Source: Streptomyces sp. WM4235 (GTDB lineage Bacteria; Actinomycetota; Actinomycetes; Streptomycetales; Streptomycetaceae). From it: a stretch of 64,000 nucleotides of DNA. Location of the stretch: assembly GCF_001279725.1 (NCBI RefSeq), contig NZ_LGDE01000337.1, forward strand, positions 1 to 64,000, written 5' to 3'. The position numbers were made by a program, and so were the translations under genes. Each line of letters starts with the position of its first letter. Within the stretch, counting starts at the first letter, position 1. Below the pieces are notes generated by a model. It did not search any database. It had not been told where the DNA came from and saw only the letters and a list, made by a program, of their open reading frames with translations. This document shows positions 17,947-26,496 of the stretch, in pieces.

Positions 17947-19110
17947 TCACCGGCCCTTCGGGAGGCCGAGGATCCGCTCGGCGACGATGTTCCGCTGGAT
18001 CTGCGAGGTGCCCGCGGCGATGGTGTACGACAGGGACGAGAGCCGGTCGAGGACCCATTCCTCGTCCAGCACGAGGGAGCCCGCGCCCAGTACCAGGGCG
18101 GCGACGTCGTACAGCTCCTGCCGGGCGTGCGAGTAGGCCAGTTTGAAGACGCTGCCGCCGGTTCCCGGGACGCCGCCGGAGCGCTCGGATTCGCCGACGT
18201 TCCACTGCGTGAGTCGCCACAGGGCGCCGAACTCGCCGTGGAGGCGCCCCAGGGCACGCCGTACGACGGGGTCGTCCCAGCGCCCGTTCGCCTTCGCGGT
18301 GCGGGCCAGGTCCCCGAGGGTCCGCCGGCAGGCGACCACCTCGCCGACGAACGCGGTCCCCCGCTCGAAGGACAGGGTCACCATGGTGACCCGCCAGCCG
18401 TCGTCCTCGGCTCCGACCCGGTTGCCGACCGGGACCCGCACCTCGTCCAGGAACATCTCCGCGAACTCGGTCGACCCCGCGAGGGTCCGCAGCGGCCTGA
18501 CCGTCACCCCCGGCGCGTCCATCGGCATGGCCAGCCAGGTGATCCCCCGGTGCTTGGGGGTGTCCGGGCCCACGGGCGTGGTCCTGACCAGCAGTTCGCA
18601 CCAGTCCGCCACCTCGGCGTGCGAGGTCCAGATCTTCGACCCCGTCACGACGTACTCGTCGCCGTCGCGCACGGCGCGGGTCCGCAGCGCCGCCAGGTCC
18701 GAGCCCGCGCCCGGCTCGCTGAACCCCTGGCACCACACCTCGTCGCCGCGCAGGACGGGCGGCAGCCAGCGCGCCCGCTGCGCGGCGGTGCCCTCGGCGG
18801 CGATGGTCGGGCCGGCGTGCAGCAGCCCGACGAAGTTGGCGCCGACGTAGGGGGCGCCGGCGCGTTCCGTCTCCTCCAGGAAGATCAGGTGCCGGGTCGG
18901 GCCGGCGCCCTGCCCGCCGGCGTCCACGGGCCAGTGCAGTCCGGCGTACCCGGCGTCGTACAGCCGGCGCTGCCAGCCCGCGTCGTACGCCCGCCGGCCG
19001 GGCCAGTCGTCGGGGGACGGCTTGGCGGGCAGTTTGGGCAGCACCTTGGCGAGCCACTCGCGCAGCCGGGCCCGGAACTCCCGCTCCTCCTCGGTGGGGG
19101 TCAGGTCCAC
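17947..19110 (-). CDS. acyl-CoA dehydrogenase, large subunit of a probable heteromer
   Basis: A 387-aa ACAD with a complete three-domain layout: WCQGFSEPGAGSDLAAL and KIWTSHAEVADW in the middle domain, and TIAAGTSQIQRNIVAERILGLP at the C-terminus. The GTG start at 19110 overlaps the end of the amidohydrolase gene by 10 nt, implying coupled translation. It pairs with the short ACAD immediately after it. Acyl substrate unknown; the operon's operator dyad at 20337 ties it to the regulon. Confidence 0.9.
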   Translation of the reverse strand: MDLTPTEEEREFRARLREWLAKVLPKLPAKPSPDDWPGRRAYDAGWQRRLYDAGYAGLHWPVDAGGQGAGPTRHLIFLEETERAGAPYVGANFVGLLHAGPTIAAEGTAAQRARWLPPVLRGDEVWCQGFSEPGAGSDLAALRTRAVRDGDEYVVTGSKIWTSHAEVADWCELLVRTTPVGPDTPKHRGITWLAMPMDAPGVTVRPLRTLAGSTEFAEMFLDEVRVPVGNRVGAEDDGWRVTMVTLSFERGTAFVGEVVACRRTLGDLARTAKANGRWDDPVVRRALGRLHGEFGALWRLTQWNVGESERSGGVPGTGGSVFKLAYSHARQELYDVAALVLGAGSLVLDEEWVLDRLSSLSYTIAAGTSQIQRNIVAERILGLPKGR

Positions 19111-20318
19111 TGGCGTTCCGCCCGCAGGCCCTTGTCGAGGTCGAGCCCCAGCATGCGGATGGCGTTGCCGCGCATCAGCTTGTAGACCGTCTCCTCGTCG
19201 AGGCCCTCGACGTGGTCGAGGGCGACCTCCTTGGTGTGCGGGAAGGTCGAGTCGACGTGCGGGTAGTCGGTCTCGAAGGTCGCGTTGTCGCGCCCGACGA
19301 CGTCGAGCGAGGCGATGCCGTGCTTGTCGCGGAAGAAGCAGCAGAACATCTGCCGGTAGTAGTAGGTGGACGGCGGCTCGGGGATCAGGTCGCGGACCCC
19401 GCCCCAGGCCCGGTGCTCGCGCCACACGTCGTCGGCGCGCTCCAACGCGTACGGGATCCAGCCCATCTGGCCCTCGCTGTAGGCGAGCTTCAGCGTCGGG
19501 AACTTCACCAGGACCCCGGAGAAGAGGAAGTCCATCATCGAGGCCATCGCGTTGTTGAAGCTGAGGGAGGCCTGCACGGCGGGAGGCGCGTCGGGGGACG
19601 CGGCCGGCATCTGCGAGGACGACCCGATGTGCATGTTGACGACGGTGCCGGTCTCCTGGCAGACGGCGAAGAAGGGGTCCCAGTACCCGGAGTGGATCGA
19701 CGGCAGCCCGAGGTAGGTCGGGATCTCGGAGAAGGTCACCGCCCGGACCCCGCGCGCGGCGTTGCGCCGGATCTCGGCGACGGCGAGGTCGATGTCCCAG
19801 AGCGGGATGATGCACAGCGGGATCAGTCGGCCGCCGCTGTCGCCGCACCATTCCTCGACCATCCAGTCGTTGTAGGCGCGCACACAGGCCAGCGCGACCT
19901 CCTTGTCGTGCGCCTCCGCGAAGGTCTGGCCGCAAAAGCGCGGGAAGGTCGGGAAGCAGAGCGAGGCCTCGACGTGGTTGAGGTCCATGTCGGCGAGCCG
20001 CGCCTTGGGGTCCCAGCAGCCCCGGCGCATCTCCTCGCGGGTGATGCCCTCCAGGGTCATGTCGTCGCGGTCGAAGCCGACGGCGGCGATGTTGCGCTTG
20101 TACGGGAACTTCAGGTCCTCGTAGATCCACCAGTCCGTCGGCGGGCCGTCGGGGTCCATGGTGATCACGTACTTGCCGCCCGTGTAGGCGAGTTCGCCGA
20201 TGCCGGCGGTCAGCGGCTTGGGGCCGCGGTCGCGGTACTTGGCGGGCAGCCACACGTCGAAGAGGTGCGCGGGCTCGATCACGTGGTCGTCGACGCTGAT
20301 GATCCGAGGCAGTTCCAT
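19101..20318 (-). CDS. amidohydrolase-family metal-dependent hydrolase (PF04909-like)
   Basis: A 405-aa TIM-barrel protein. It starts with SVDDHVIEPAHLF (the DxH metal pair replacing HxH) and ends with FETDYPHVDSTFPHT, whose Asp completes the metal site. This is the ACMSD/gamma-resorcylate decarboxylase branch, in which members decarboxylate or hydrolyse cyclic acids. In actinobacterial CoA clusters such proteins are common but their reactions are mostly unproven. The ATG at 20318 follows GAGGGG at 6 nt. First gene of a three-gene leftward operon; an operator dyad begins 19 nt upstream. Confidence 0.88.
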   Translation of the reverse strand: MELPRIISVDDHVIEPAHLFDVWLPAKYRDRGPKPLTAGIGELAYTGGKYVITMDPDGPPTDWWIYEDLKFPYKRNIAAVGFDRDDMTLEGITREEMRRGCWDPKARLADMDLNHVEASLCFPTFPRFCGQTFAEAHDKEVALACVRAYNDWMVEEWCGDSGGRLIPLCIIPLWDIDLAVAEIRRNAARGVRAVTFSEIPTYLGLPSIHSGYWDPFFAVCQETGTVVNMHIGSSSQMPAASPDAPPAVQASLSFNNAMASMMDFLFSGVLVKFPTLKLAYSEGQMGWIPYALERADDVWREHRAWGGVRDLIPEPPSTYYYRQMFCCFFRDKHGIASLDVVGRDNATFETDYPHVDSTFPHTKEVALDHVEGLDEETVYKLMRGNAIRMLGLDLDKGLRAERQWT

Positions 20319-20336
20319 GGTGTCCCCTCGCCCTAT

Positions 20337-20351
20337 CTGATGGATCGTCAG
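20337..20351. promoter_or_regulatory. operator-like dyad, regulon site 6
   Basis: The sequence ctgatggatcgtcag has one change from CTGACG-N3-CGTCAG in the outer half and one in the sixth base. It lies 19 nt upstream of the leftward amidohydrolase ATG. Confidence 0.6.
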
Positions 20352-20414
20352 AAACAAGCTAGCCCCGCCACCCCTGGACCGACAAGCGCCCGAGCCCTAC
20401 GCTCTGCGCTGGAT

Positions 20415-20429
20415 CTGACTAGCCGTCAG
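20415..20429. promoter_or_regulatory. operator-like dyad, regulon site 7
   Basis: The sequence ctgactagccgtcag keeps both outer pentamers intact. It ends 16 nt before the rightward AMP-forming ligase ATG. Together with site 6 it gives each divergent promoter in the 127-nt gap its own site. Confidence 0.7.
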
Positions 20430-20445
20430 TTAAAGGGGGTCCGGG

Positions 20446-22188
20446 ATGACGGACACAGAAACGGGCACCGGCACGGGCACCGGTACGGGCCCGGGAACAC
20501 ACTCCGACGCGGCCCCGGGCACGCACCCGGGCGCGGGCCCGGACGGCGGCACGGGCGCGGGCCCGGACGGCGGCACGGGCGCGGGCACGGACGGCGCCAG
20601 GACCATCACGACCGGCGCGCCCCCGGCCGCCACCGCCACCTCCACCGCCACGGCCATCGAGCTCGCCCGCTCCCGGACCTTGTGGGAACTCGTCGACCGC
20701 CGGGCGGCCCTCACCCCCGACACCCCGGTCCTCATCGAGGCCGCCGAGGACCCCGCCGACGACCGTTCCCTCACCTTCGGCGCCCTCCGCGACCGCTCCG
20801 AGGAGGTGGCCGCCGGTCTGTACGCGAAGGGCGTGCGCGCGGGCACGGTCGTCGCCTGGCAGTTGCCCACCCGCATCGAGACCGTCCTGCTCTCGGTCGC
20901 CCTCGCCCGCCTCGGCGCCGTCCAGTCGCCGGTCATCCCCTTCTACCGCGACCGGGAGGTCGGCTTCGCGCTCCGGGAGTCGAAGGCGGAGTACTTCGCG
21001 GTCCCCGGCGTCTGGCGGGGCTTCGACCACACCGCGATGGCCGAACGGCTCGGCGCCCGCGGGATCTTCGAGGCCTACGACTCCCTCCCCGCGGGCGACC
21101 CCTCGACCCTCCCGCCGCCACCCGGGTCCGGAACCGACGTGCGCTGGATCTACTGGACCTCCGGCACCACCTCGGACCCCAAGGGCGTTCTGCACACCGA
21201 CCGCTCGCTGATGGCGGGCGGCTCCTGCCTGGCCCACGCCCTGCACCTGACCCCGACCGACGTGGGTTCGATGGCGTTCCCGTTCGCCCACATCGCCGGC
21301 CCGGACTACACCGTCATGCTGCTGCTGTACGGGTTCCCGGCGGTCCTGTTCGAGAAGTTCGCGATGCCCGGCGCACTGGACGGGTACCGGCGTCACGGGG
21401 TCACCGTCGCGGGCGGCTCGACCGCCTTCTACTCCATGTTCCTCACGGAGCAGCGCAAGCGACCCGACCGCAGGCTCATCCCCACCCTCCGCCTCCTGGC
21501 GGGCGGCGGCGCCCCCAAACCTCCGGAGATCTACCACGCGGTGGTGCGCGAACTCGGCTGCCAACTCACCCACGGCTACGGCATGACCGAGGTCCCCATG
21601 ATCACCATGGGTTCGCCCGACGACACCCCCGACAACCTCGCGACCACCGAGGGCCGCCCCCCGTCGACGATGTCGATCCGCATCACCTCACCCGACGGGG
21701 CGCCGCTCCCCGCGAACGAGGACGGCGAGGTCCGGTTGCGCGGCGAGGCCGTCTGCCAGGGCTACCTGGACCGCGAGCAGTCGGCCGACGCCTTCGACGC
21801 CGACGGCTACCTCGTCACCGGCGACCTGGGGCACCTCACCCCGGACGGCCACCTCGTGCTCACCGGGCGCAGCAAGGACGTCATCATCCGCAAGGGCGAG
21901 AACATCTCCGCGAAGGAGATCGAGGACCTCCTCCACGAACTCCCCGCCGTCGCGGACGTCGCCGTCATCGGGCTGCCGGACCCCGAGCGCGGTGAGCGCG
22001 TCTGCGCGGTGGTCGAACAACCCCCCGGCACGACCCCCCTGACGCTGGTGGACGTGACGGGCCATCTCCGCGCCCAGGGCCTCTCCCCCCACAAGCTCCC
22101 CGAGCAGTTGGAGGTGGTGGACGCGCTCCCCCGCAACGACGCCCTGCGCAAGGTCCTCAAGTACCGGCTCCGCGAGCGCTACTCCTGA
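20446..22188 (+). CDS. AMP-forming acyl-CoA ligase (class I adenylating)
   Basis: A 580-aa ANL enzyme. Present are the P-loop-like YWTSGTTSDPKG, the GYGMTEVPM A5 motif, TGDLGHL, the hinge GRSKDVIIRKGENISAKEIE, and a C-terminal ALRKVLK lysine. It activates a carboxylic acid as acyl-AMP and then acyl-CoA. Its overall type recalls the cyclohexanecarboxylate and medium-chain ligases, but the substrate cannot be read. The first 60 or so residues are an unusual Thr/Gly/Pro/Asp low-complexity tail before the domain begins at TAIELARSRTLWELV. The ATG at 20446 follows AAAGGGGG, and site 7 ends 16 nt upstream. Confidence 0.9.
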   Translation: MTDTETGTGTGTGTGPGTHSDAAPGTHPGAGPDGGTGAGPDGGTGAGTDGARTITTGAPPAATATSTATAIELARSRTLWELVDRRAALTPDTPVLIEAAEDPADDRSLTFGALRDRSEEVAAGLYAKGVRAGTVVAWQLPTRIETVLLSVALARLGAVQSPVIPFYRDREVGFALRESKAEYFAVPGVWRGFDHTAMAERLGARGIFEAYDSLPAGDPSTLPPPPGSGTDVRWIYWTSGTTSDPKGVLHTDRSLMAGGSCLAHALHLTPTDVGSMAFPFAHIAGPDYTVMLLLYGFPAVLFEKFAMPGALDGYRRHGVTVAGGSTAFYSMFLTEQRKRPDRRLIPTLRLLAGGGAPKPPEIYHAVVRELGCQLTHGYGMTEVPMITMGSPDDTPDNLATTEGRPPSTMSIRITSPDGAPLPANEDGEVRLRGEAVCQGYLDREQSADAFDADGYLVTGDLGHLTPDGHLVLTGRSKDVIIRKGENISAKEIEDLLHELPAVADVAVIGLPDPERGERVCAVVEQPPGTTPLTLVDVTGHLRAQGLSPHKLPEQLEVVDALPRNDALRKVLKYRLRERYS

Positions 22189-22459
22189 GCGGACGCCGAA
22201 CACGGCAGCCCGAGGCAGGGACGAGGGCGCGCGCGACGGGCGCGCCCCGGCCCGGACGCGCCCCGCCCCGGGGCCGCCCTCACCGGGCGGGCCCGACGGC
22301 CCGGGGCCCGGTGACGCGGGGCCCGGTGACGCGGGGCCGAGGCACGCGGCCGAGGAAGCGGCCGCGGAGAGCCGGGGCCCGGTGACGCGGAGCCGAAGGC
22401 AGCCGTCCGGTGAGGCGGTCCCGAGAGCCGACGTCCGGTGGCACGGGTCCGGGGTCCGG
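22189..22459. repeat. intergenic GC-rich repeats
   Basis: A 15-bp unit ggggcccggtgacgc occurs in tandem at 22303-22317 and 22318-22332 and again at 22374-22388. The gap lies between the convergent ligase and EF-hand genes. No gene and no clean single hairpin is seen; the G/C runs could fold and stop transcription. Confidence 0.55.
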
Positions 22460-22978
22460 TCAGGCGTCCGGGGCCTCCACGCCGCAGTAGCCCGCGAAGG
22501 CCGCCAGGATCTCGTCCTCGGAGATGCGGCCGTCACCATCAGCGTCCAGCGCCTCGGCGACCGTCCCGGCCACCTCGACGGGGGTGCCGAGCACGCTCAG
22601 CACACGGGCCGCGGCGGCCGGGGTGGCGCCGCCGCCGTCCTCGTCGGCCACCGCGATCACCGCCCGCAGGAACGGTCGGGCGATCTCCGCGAACCGGTGT
22701 GGGTTGTCCCGCAGCCGCTTCGCCGCGCCCGTCACGAACTCCTCGCGGGAGACCCGCTGGTCCCCGTCGACGTCCGCGATGCCGGCCATGCCCTGCCAGA
22801 ACGCCTCGGCTCCGCCGAAGATCGCCTGGCCCTTGTCCGAGCGTGCCGTCGTACCGAATTCGGCCAGCACGGCCTTCGCGGCCGCGCTGAAGTCCTCGCG
22901 GTCGATATAGCCGGACCCGTCCTGGTCGAAGGTGGCGAATCGGGCGGCGATCTTGCGCTCGTATTCTGCGCTGTCCAT
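22460..22978 (-). CDS. EF-hand calcium-binding protein (calerythrin-like)
   Basis: A 172-aa protein with the four-hand layout of calerythrin and sarcoplasmic calcium-binding proteins. Good loops start at DQDGSGYIDRED (residue 18), DVDGDQRVSREE (middle) and DADGDGRISEDE (near the C-terminus). The third hand (DEDGGGATPAAA) lacks the last acidic ligand and is probably silent. Such proteins buffer or sense Ca2+ in the cytoplasm of actinomycetes. No signal peptide. The ATG at 22978 fits the domain start. It is divergent from the sigma factor gene over a 336-nt gap. Confidence 0.92.
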   Translation of the reverse strand: MDSAEYERKIAARFATFDQDGSGYIDREDFSAAAKAVLAEFGTTARSDKGQAIFGGAEAFWQGMAGIADVDGDQRVSREEFVTGAAKRLRDNPHRFAEIARPFLRAVIAVADEDGGGATPAAAARVLSVLGTPVEVAGTVAEALDADGDGRISEDEILAAFAGYCGVEAPDA

Positions 22979-23314
22979 ATTCGGCGTTCCGCCTTCACAT
23001 GTGCGATGGGGTGCAGTTGAGGTGCAGTTCAAGACAAGGCAGGAGCGTAAGGCCTCCGTGGCCTGCGCGTTAAGCGAAGCGGTCAAGGAGGTGGCCGCAT
23101 CGAACCCGCGCACGGGGAGCGCGGCGGGGCGCGCATGTGTGTGCCAATCGGCGTGCCCTTACGGGTGTCACGTACCGGAGTCACTTTTCGCCGACGACCA
23201 CGAGCGACGGGCCTATCACGCAGGGCACTCCCACGAGACCCGCTTCCCCCAAAAGAGGCGCACACCCCCATGTGCCCACTACATTCGATGAGTCGACACA
23301 CGGCTGGGGGCAGT
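22979..23314. other. divergent promoter region between EF-hand and sigma factor genes
   Basis: No coding sequence is supported in this 336-nt gap. A direct repeat ggtgcagtt occurs twice near 23013-23030 close to the EF-hand gene. In-frame ATGs upstream of the sigma factor exist (for example 23288) but lack ribosome sites. No clear -10/-35 pair could be fixed. Confidence 0.4.
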
Positions 23315-23893
23315 ATGCCGAAGGACGTACCACCGCGCTGGGACCGCCGCATGCAGCAACGACTCGCCCGGGGCGAGGCCGCGGCGCTCGGCGAGCTCTA
23401 CGACCGGTTCGCCTCGCTGGTCCACGGCCTGGCCCACCGCGTCCTGGGCGACGAGACGGGCGCGGACCGGATCACCCGCGAGGTGTTCGGCTACATCTGG
23501 GAGAACCCGGACGCCTACGACCCCAAGCAGGGCTCCATGCGTTCCTGGGTCGCCCGCGTCACCCAGCGCCAGGCCGTGGATCGGCTGCGCCAGGCCGAAC
23601 TGGGCCGCGGATCCCGTGAGGAACTGGAGCAGAAGGTGCGCACCGCCAACGCCGCCGCCCGCGCGGACTACATCGTCACCTCCATGCCCGCTTCCCTGCG
23701 AGCCGCCCTGGAACTCGCGTACTTCAAACGCCGCGACTACCGGCAGGCCGCCGCCGACCTGCAGATCAGCGAGGACGAGGCGCGCCGCCGGTTGCGGCTC
23801 GGGCTGCAACTGCTGTCGACCGCCAACGTCCTCCCCCGGGAAGGCGCCTCACCGCCCGGATACGGCCCGCCCGGATATGGAACGCCCCGATGA
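23315..23893 (+). CDS. ECF-type sigma-70 factor
   Basis: A 192-aa two-domain sigma factor. The sigma2 region runs from ALGELYDRFASLVHGLAHRVLGD to QGSMRSWVARVTQRQAVDRLR. The sigma4 region (SMPASLRAALELAYFKRRDYRQAAADLQIS) carries the helix-turn-helix. A Pro/Gly/Tyr-rich tail follows. It directs RNA polymerase to an unknown regulon. Its stop overlaps the next gene's start (ATGA), and that gene carries an anti-sigma-type zinc motif, so the two very probably form a sigma/anti-sigma pair. The ATG at 23315 follows GGGGG; an ATG at 23288 would add 9 residues. Confidence 0.9.
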   Translation: MPKDVPPRWDRRMQQRLARGEAAALGELYDRFASLVHGLAHRVLGDETGADRITREVFGYIWENPDAYDPKQGSMRSWVARVTQRQAVDRLRQAELGRGSREELEQKVRTANAAARADYIVTSMPASLRAALELAYFKRRDYRQAAADLQISEDEARRRLRLGLQLLSTANVLPREGASPPGYGPPGYGTPR

Positions 23894-25329
23894 CCGGTCC
23901 CGCCGAAGAGTTCCCCGAAGACTTTCCCGACGGCTACCAGCGGCCCGTGAGCGGTTCCGCGTGGATACCCGGCCCCCGCGGGCCCGCCGACGACCTCGAT
24001 CCGCGGCACGCGCCGGACCCGTTGCCCCGGGAGTCGCCCGAACCCGCACCGGACCGGACGCCGCCGCCGGCGCGCGAGCCGTCCCGGCTCCCGCTGCCCG
24101 AGCAGTCGCCACCCTCGGAGCCCTCGGCGGACCCCTCGGCGGACCCCTCGGCGGACCCGTCGTCGGAACCACCGCCGCCCGAGCCGTCGGCCGAACCCTC
24201 GGCCGAGGACCTCGCGGTGCCCGGCCCGCCGCCCACGCACGCCCTGCTGAAATCCCTGCTCGGCGCCTGGGCGCTGGCCGCCTGCTCGGCCGAGGAGACC
24301 CGGGCCGTGGAGGACCACCTCACCGAGTGCGCGCCCTGCGCCGAGGAGGCCCTGAGGCTGCGGGACGCCGTGGGCCTGTTGCAGCCCGAGGAAACCCTGG
24401 ACCTCAAGCCGCTGCTGCGGTCGCGGGTGTTGGAGGACTGCCTGGGCAGGCGCCCCGCCCGCATTCCGGTACCGACGTGGGCGACGCCGTACGACACCGA
24501 GACGGCACGGCTCGACGCGCTGCTGCGGGACTTCGGCGACGCGGAGTGGTACACCCCGGTGCGGCTCAAGTGGTTCGAGGAGGAGCGGCGCAAGACGCGC
24601 CGGACCACGGTCGCCGGGGTGATCGGGCACCTCCTGACGGTGGACGGGCTCGTCGCCGCGGCCCTCGGGCTGGACGACCCGCTGGGTCCGCAGGCACCAC
24701 CGGGCGACCCGACGGACCGTACGGAGCACTTCTGGAACTCCCACCCCCACCCGACGACCCGCCAGGTCCGCGAGCCGTGGCGGGAACAGGGGCACACCCT
24801 GATCCGTACGGTCTCCTTCGCGGGCCGCGGCGTCGCCGAGCTGGCCGTGGACTACGGGCATTTCGCGCTGCCCCTCGCGGACGCCTTCCTGGAGCGGGCC
24901 TTCGAGTGCTGGGTCCACGCCTGGGACATCGCGGAGGCCGTCGACTATCCGTACGAGGCCCCGTCCGCACCGCACCTGCACCAGATGATCGACCTCGCGG
25001 CGCGCCTGCTGCCCGGCGCGCTGGCCGAGCGGCGCCGGGCCGGACTGGCGGCACCGGCACGCGGACTGGTCGCGGCGGGGGCGCCCGGTCGGACCCTGCA
25101 CCTGGAGATCGAGGGAGCGGGCGGTGGCGGCTGGGACATCGCGCTGGACTCGCCGGCGGCGAAGCCGTCGGCGGAACACACCGTCGCGCACGTCGCCCTG
25201 GAGGGCACCGAGTTCTGCCAACTGGCCGCGGGCCACATCTCCCCGGAGGAGGCGGCCGCCGGACAACACGGCGACCGCGAGGCCATCCGCGACGTCCTCT
25301 TCGCGGCAGCCTCCCTCAGCCGCCTCTAG
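23890..25329 (+). CDS. zinc-finger anti-sigma / maleylpyruvate isomerase N-domain fusion
   Basis: A 479-aa protein in three parts. Residues 1-110 are a Pro/Ser/Glu-rich disordered tail with SADP repeats. Residues 115-165 form a ZAS-like anti-sigma domain with H143-x3-C147-x2-C150. From about residue 195 there is a mycothiol-dependent maleylpyruvate isomerase-like DinB fold (VAGVIGHLLTVDGLVAAALG, then ECWVHAWDIAEAV). The link to the sigma gene by a 4-nt overlap argues that it restrains that factor. The isomerase-like domain could sense mycothiol redox state, which is inference. No transmembrane segment, so a soluble anti-sigma. Confidence 0.85.
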   Translation: MTGPAEEFPEDFPDGYQRPVSGSAWIPGPRGPADDLDPRHAPDPLPRESPEPAPDRTPPPAREPSRLPLPEQSPPSEPSADPSADPSADPSSEPPPPEPSAEPSAEDLAVPGPPPTHALLKSLLGAWALAACSAEETRAVEDHLTECAPCAEEALRLRDAVGLLQPEETLDLKPLLRSRVLEDCLGRRPARIPVPTWATPYDTETARLDALLRDFGDAEWYTPVRLKWFEEERRKTRRTTVAGVIGHLLTVDGLVAAALGLDDPLGPQAPPGDPTDRTEHFWNSHPHPTTRQVREPWREQGHTLIRTVSFAGRGVAELAVDYGHFALPLADAFLERAFECWVHAWDIAEAVDYPYEAPSAPHLHQMIDLAARLLPGALAERRRAGLAAPARGLVAAGAPGRTLHLEIEGAGGGGWDIALDSPAAKPSAEHTVAHVALEGTEFCQLAAGHISPEEAAAGQHGDREAIRDVLFAAASLSRL

Positions 25330-25412
25330 GCCCCACCGGCGGTCCCGGCACCCTCAGCCTCGCCGGCGGTCTCGGCACACCCAGCCCCGCCGGGGTCCGG
25401 CACACCCAGCCC

Positions 25413-25511
25413 CGCCGGCGTTTGAGGCGCGGGGTCTGGGGCGGAGCCCCAGGTGACCCCGGCTCCGCCAAGCACCGGGCTCCGCCCGGACCCGCGCCTC
25501 AAACGCCGGCG
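25413..25511. repeat. GC-rich palindromic element, copy 2
   Basis: Perfect 21-bp inverted arms (25413-25433 with 25491-25511, core cgccggcgtttgaggcgcggg) enclose a smaller hairpin (ctggggcggagccccag at 25436-25452). Partial copies of cagccccgccgg precede it from 25378. It lies between the convergent anti-sigma gene and purU and may serve as a bidirectional terminator. Confidence 0.75.
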
Positions 25512-25609
25512 AGGCTGAAGGTGCCGGACCCCGGCAGGTCCAGAGGTACCGGACCCCGGCGAGGCCGGACCGGCCCGCCCGTAGTGCCCGCGCAGCGGAG
25601 CGGCAGGGG

Positions 25610-26482
25610 TCAGGCGAAGACGACCGTGCGGGTGCCGTTCAGGAGGACGCGGTGCTCGCTGTGCCACTTCACTGCCCGCGCCAGCGCCTGGCACTCCACG
25701 TCCCGACCGATGGCCACCAGCTGGTCCGGCGTGACCTCGTGGCCGACCCGCTCGACCTCCTGCTCGATGATCGGCCCCTCGTCGAGGTCGGCCGTCACGT
25801 AGTGCGCGGTCGCGCCGATCAGCTTCACGCCCCGGGCGTGCGCCTGGTGGTAGGGCTTGGCGCCCTTGAAGCTCGGCAGGAACGAGTGGTGGATGTTGAT
25901 GATCCGCCCGCTCAGCTCCTTGCACAGGGTGTCCGACAGCACCTGCATGTACCGCGCGAGGACGACCAGGTCGACCCGCTCGGCGCGGACCAGTTCCAGC
26001 AGTTCCGCCTCGGCGGCGGCCTTCGTGTCCTTCGTCACGGGGATGTGTACGAACGGCACGTTGTACGAGCCGACCAGCTCGGCGAAGTCGGTGTGGTTCG
26101 ACACGACGGCCGCGATCTCGACCGGCAGCGCCCCGATGCTGGACCGGAAGAGGAGGTCGTTGAGGCAGTGGCCGAACTTCGACACCATCAGGACGATCCG
26201 CATGCGCTCGTCGGAGCGGTGGATCTGCCAGTCCATCCGGAAGGAGTCCCCGATCGCGGTGAAGCTGGCCCGCAGCTTGTCCACCGTGACCGGCGAGTCC
26301 GCCGTGAAGTGCACCCGCATGAAAAAGAGACCGGTGTCACGGTCGCCGAACTGTCGGCTGTCCTCGATGTTGCATCCGGTCATGAACAGGTAGCTGGACA
26401 CGGCGTGCACAATGCCCTGCTTGTCCGGGCAGGACAGGGTCAGGACGTACTGCTGGGGCTGCTGCTGCGGGTCTGCGCTCAT
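25610..26482 (-). CDS. purU: formyltetrahydrofolate deformylase
   Basis: A 290-aa enzyme hydrolysing 10-formyl-THF to formate and THF, which feeds purine synthesis and one-carbon balance. An N-terminal ACT domain (residues 12-90, VLTSCPDKQGIV-like) precedes the formyltransferase-fold catalytic domain. The active-site set is NIHHSFLPSFKGAKPYHQA plus the Asp in TADLDEGPIIEQ. Length and motifs match the family fully. The ATG at 26482 is chosen because the frame upstream lacks conserved sequence. The gene follows a short conserved protein after 14 nt and is likely cotranscribed with it. Confidence 0.95.
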   Translation of the reverse strand: MSADPQQQPQQYVLTLSCPDKQGIVHAVSSYLFMTGCNIEDSRQFGDRDTGLFFMRVHFTADSPVTVDKLRASFTAIGDSFRMDWQIHRSDERMRIVLMVSKFGHCLNDLLFRSSIGALPVEIAAVVSNHTDFAELVGSYNVPFVHIPVTKDTKAAAEAELLELVRAERVDLVVLARYMQVLSDTLCKELSGRIINIHHSFLPSFKGAKPYHQAHARGVKLIGATAHYVTADLDEGPIIEQEVERVGHEVTPDQLVAIGRDVECQALARAVKWHSEHRVLLNGTRTVVFA

Positions 26483-26496
26483 GACCCGACAGCCTT

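Noticed and set aside
22979-23314. N-terminal extension of the sigma factor from 23135
   Set aside because: The added residues are basic and unlike sigma region 2, no ribosome site precedes that start, and the region likely holds the promoter.
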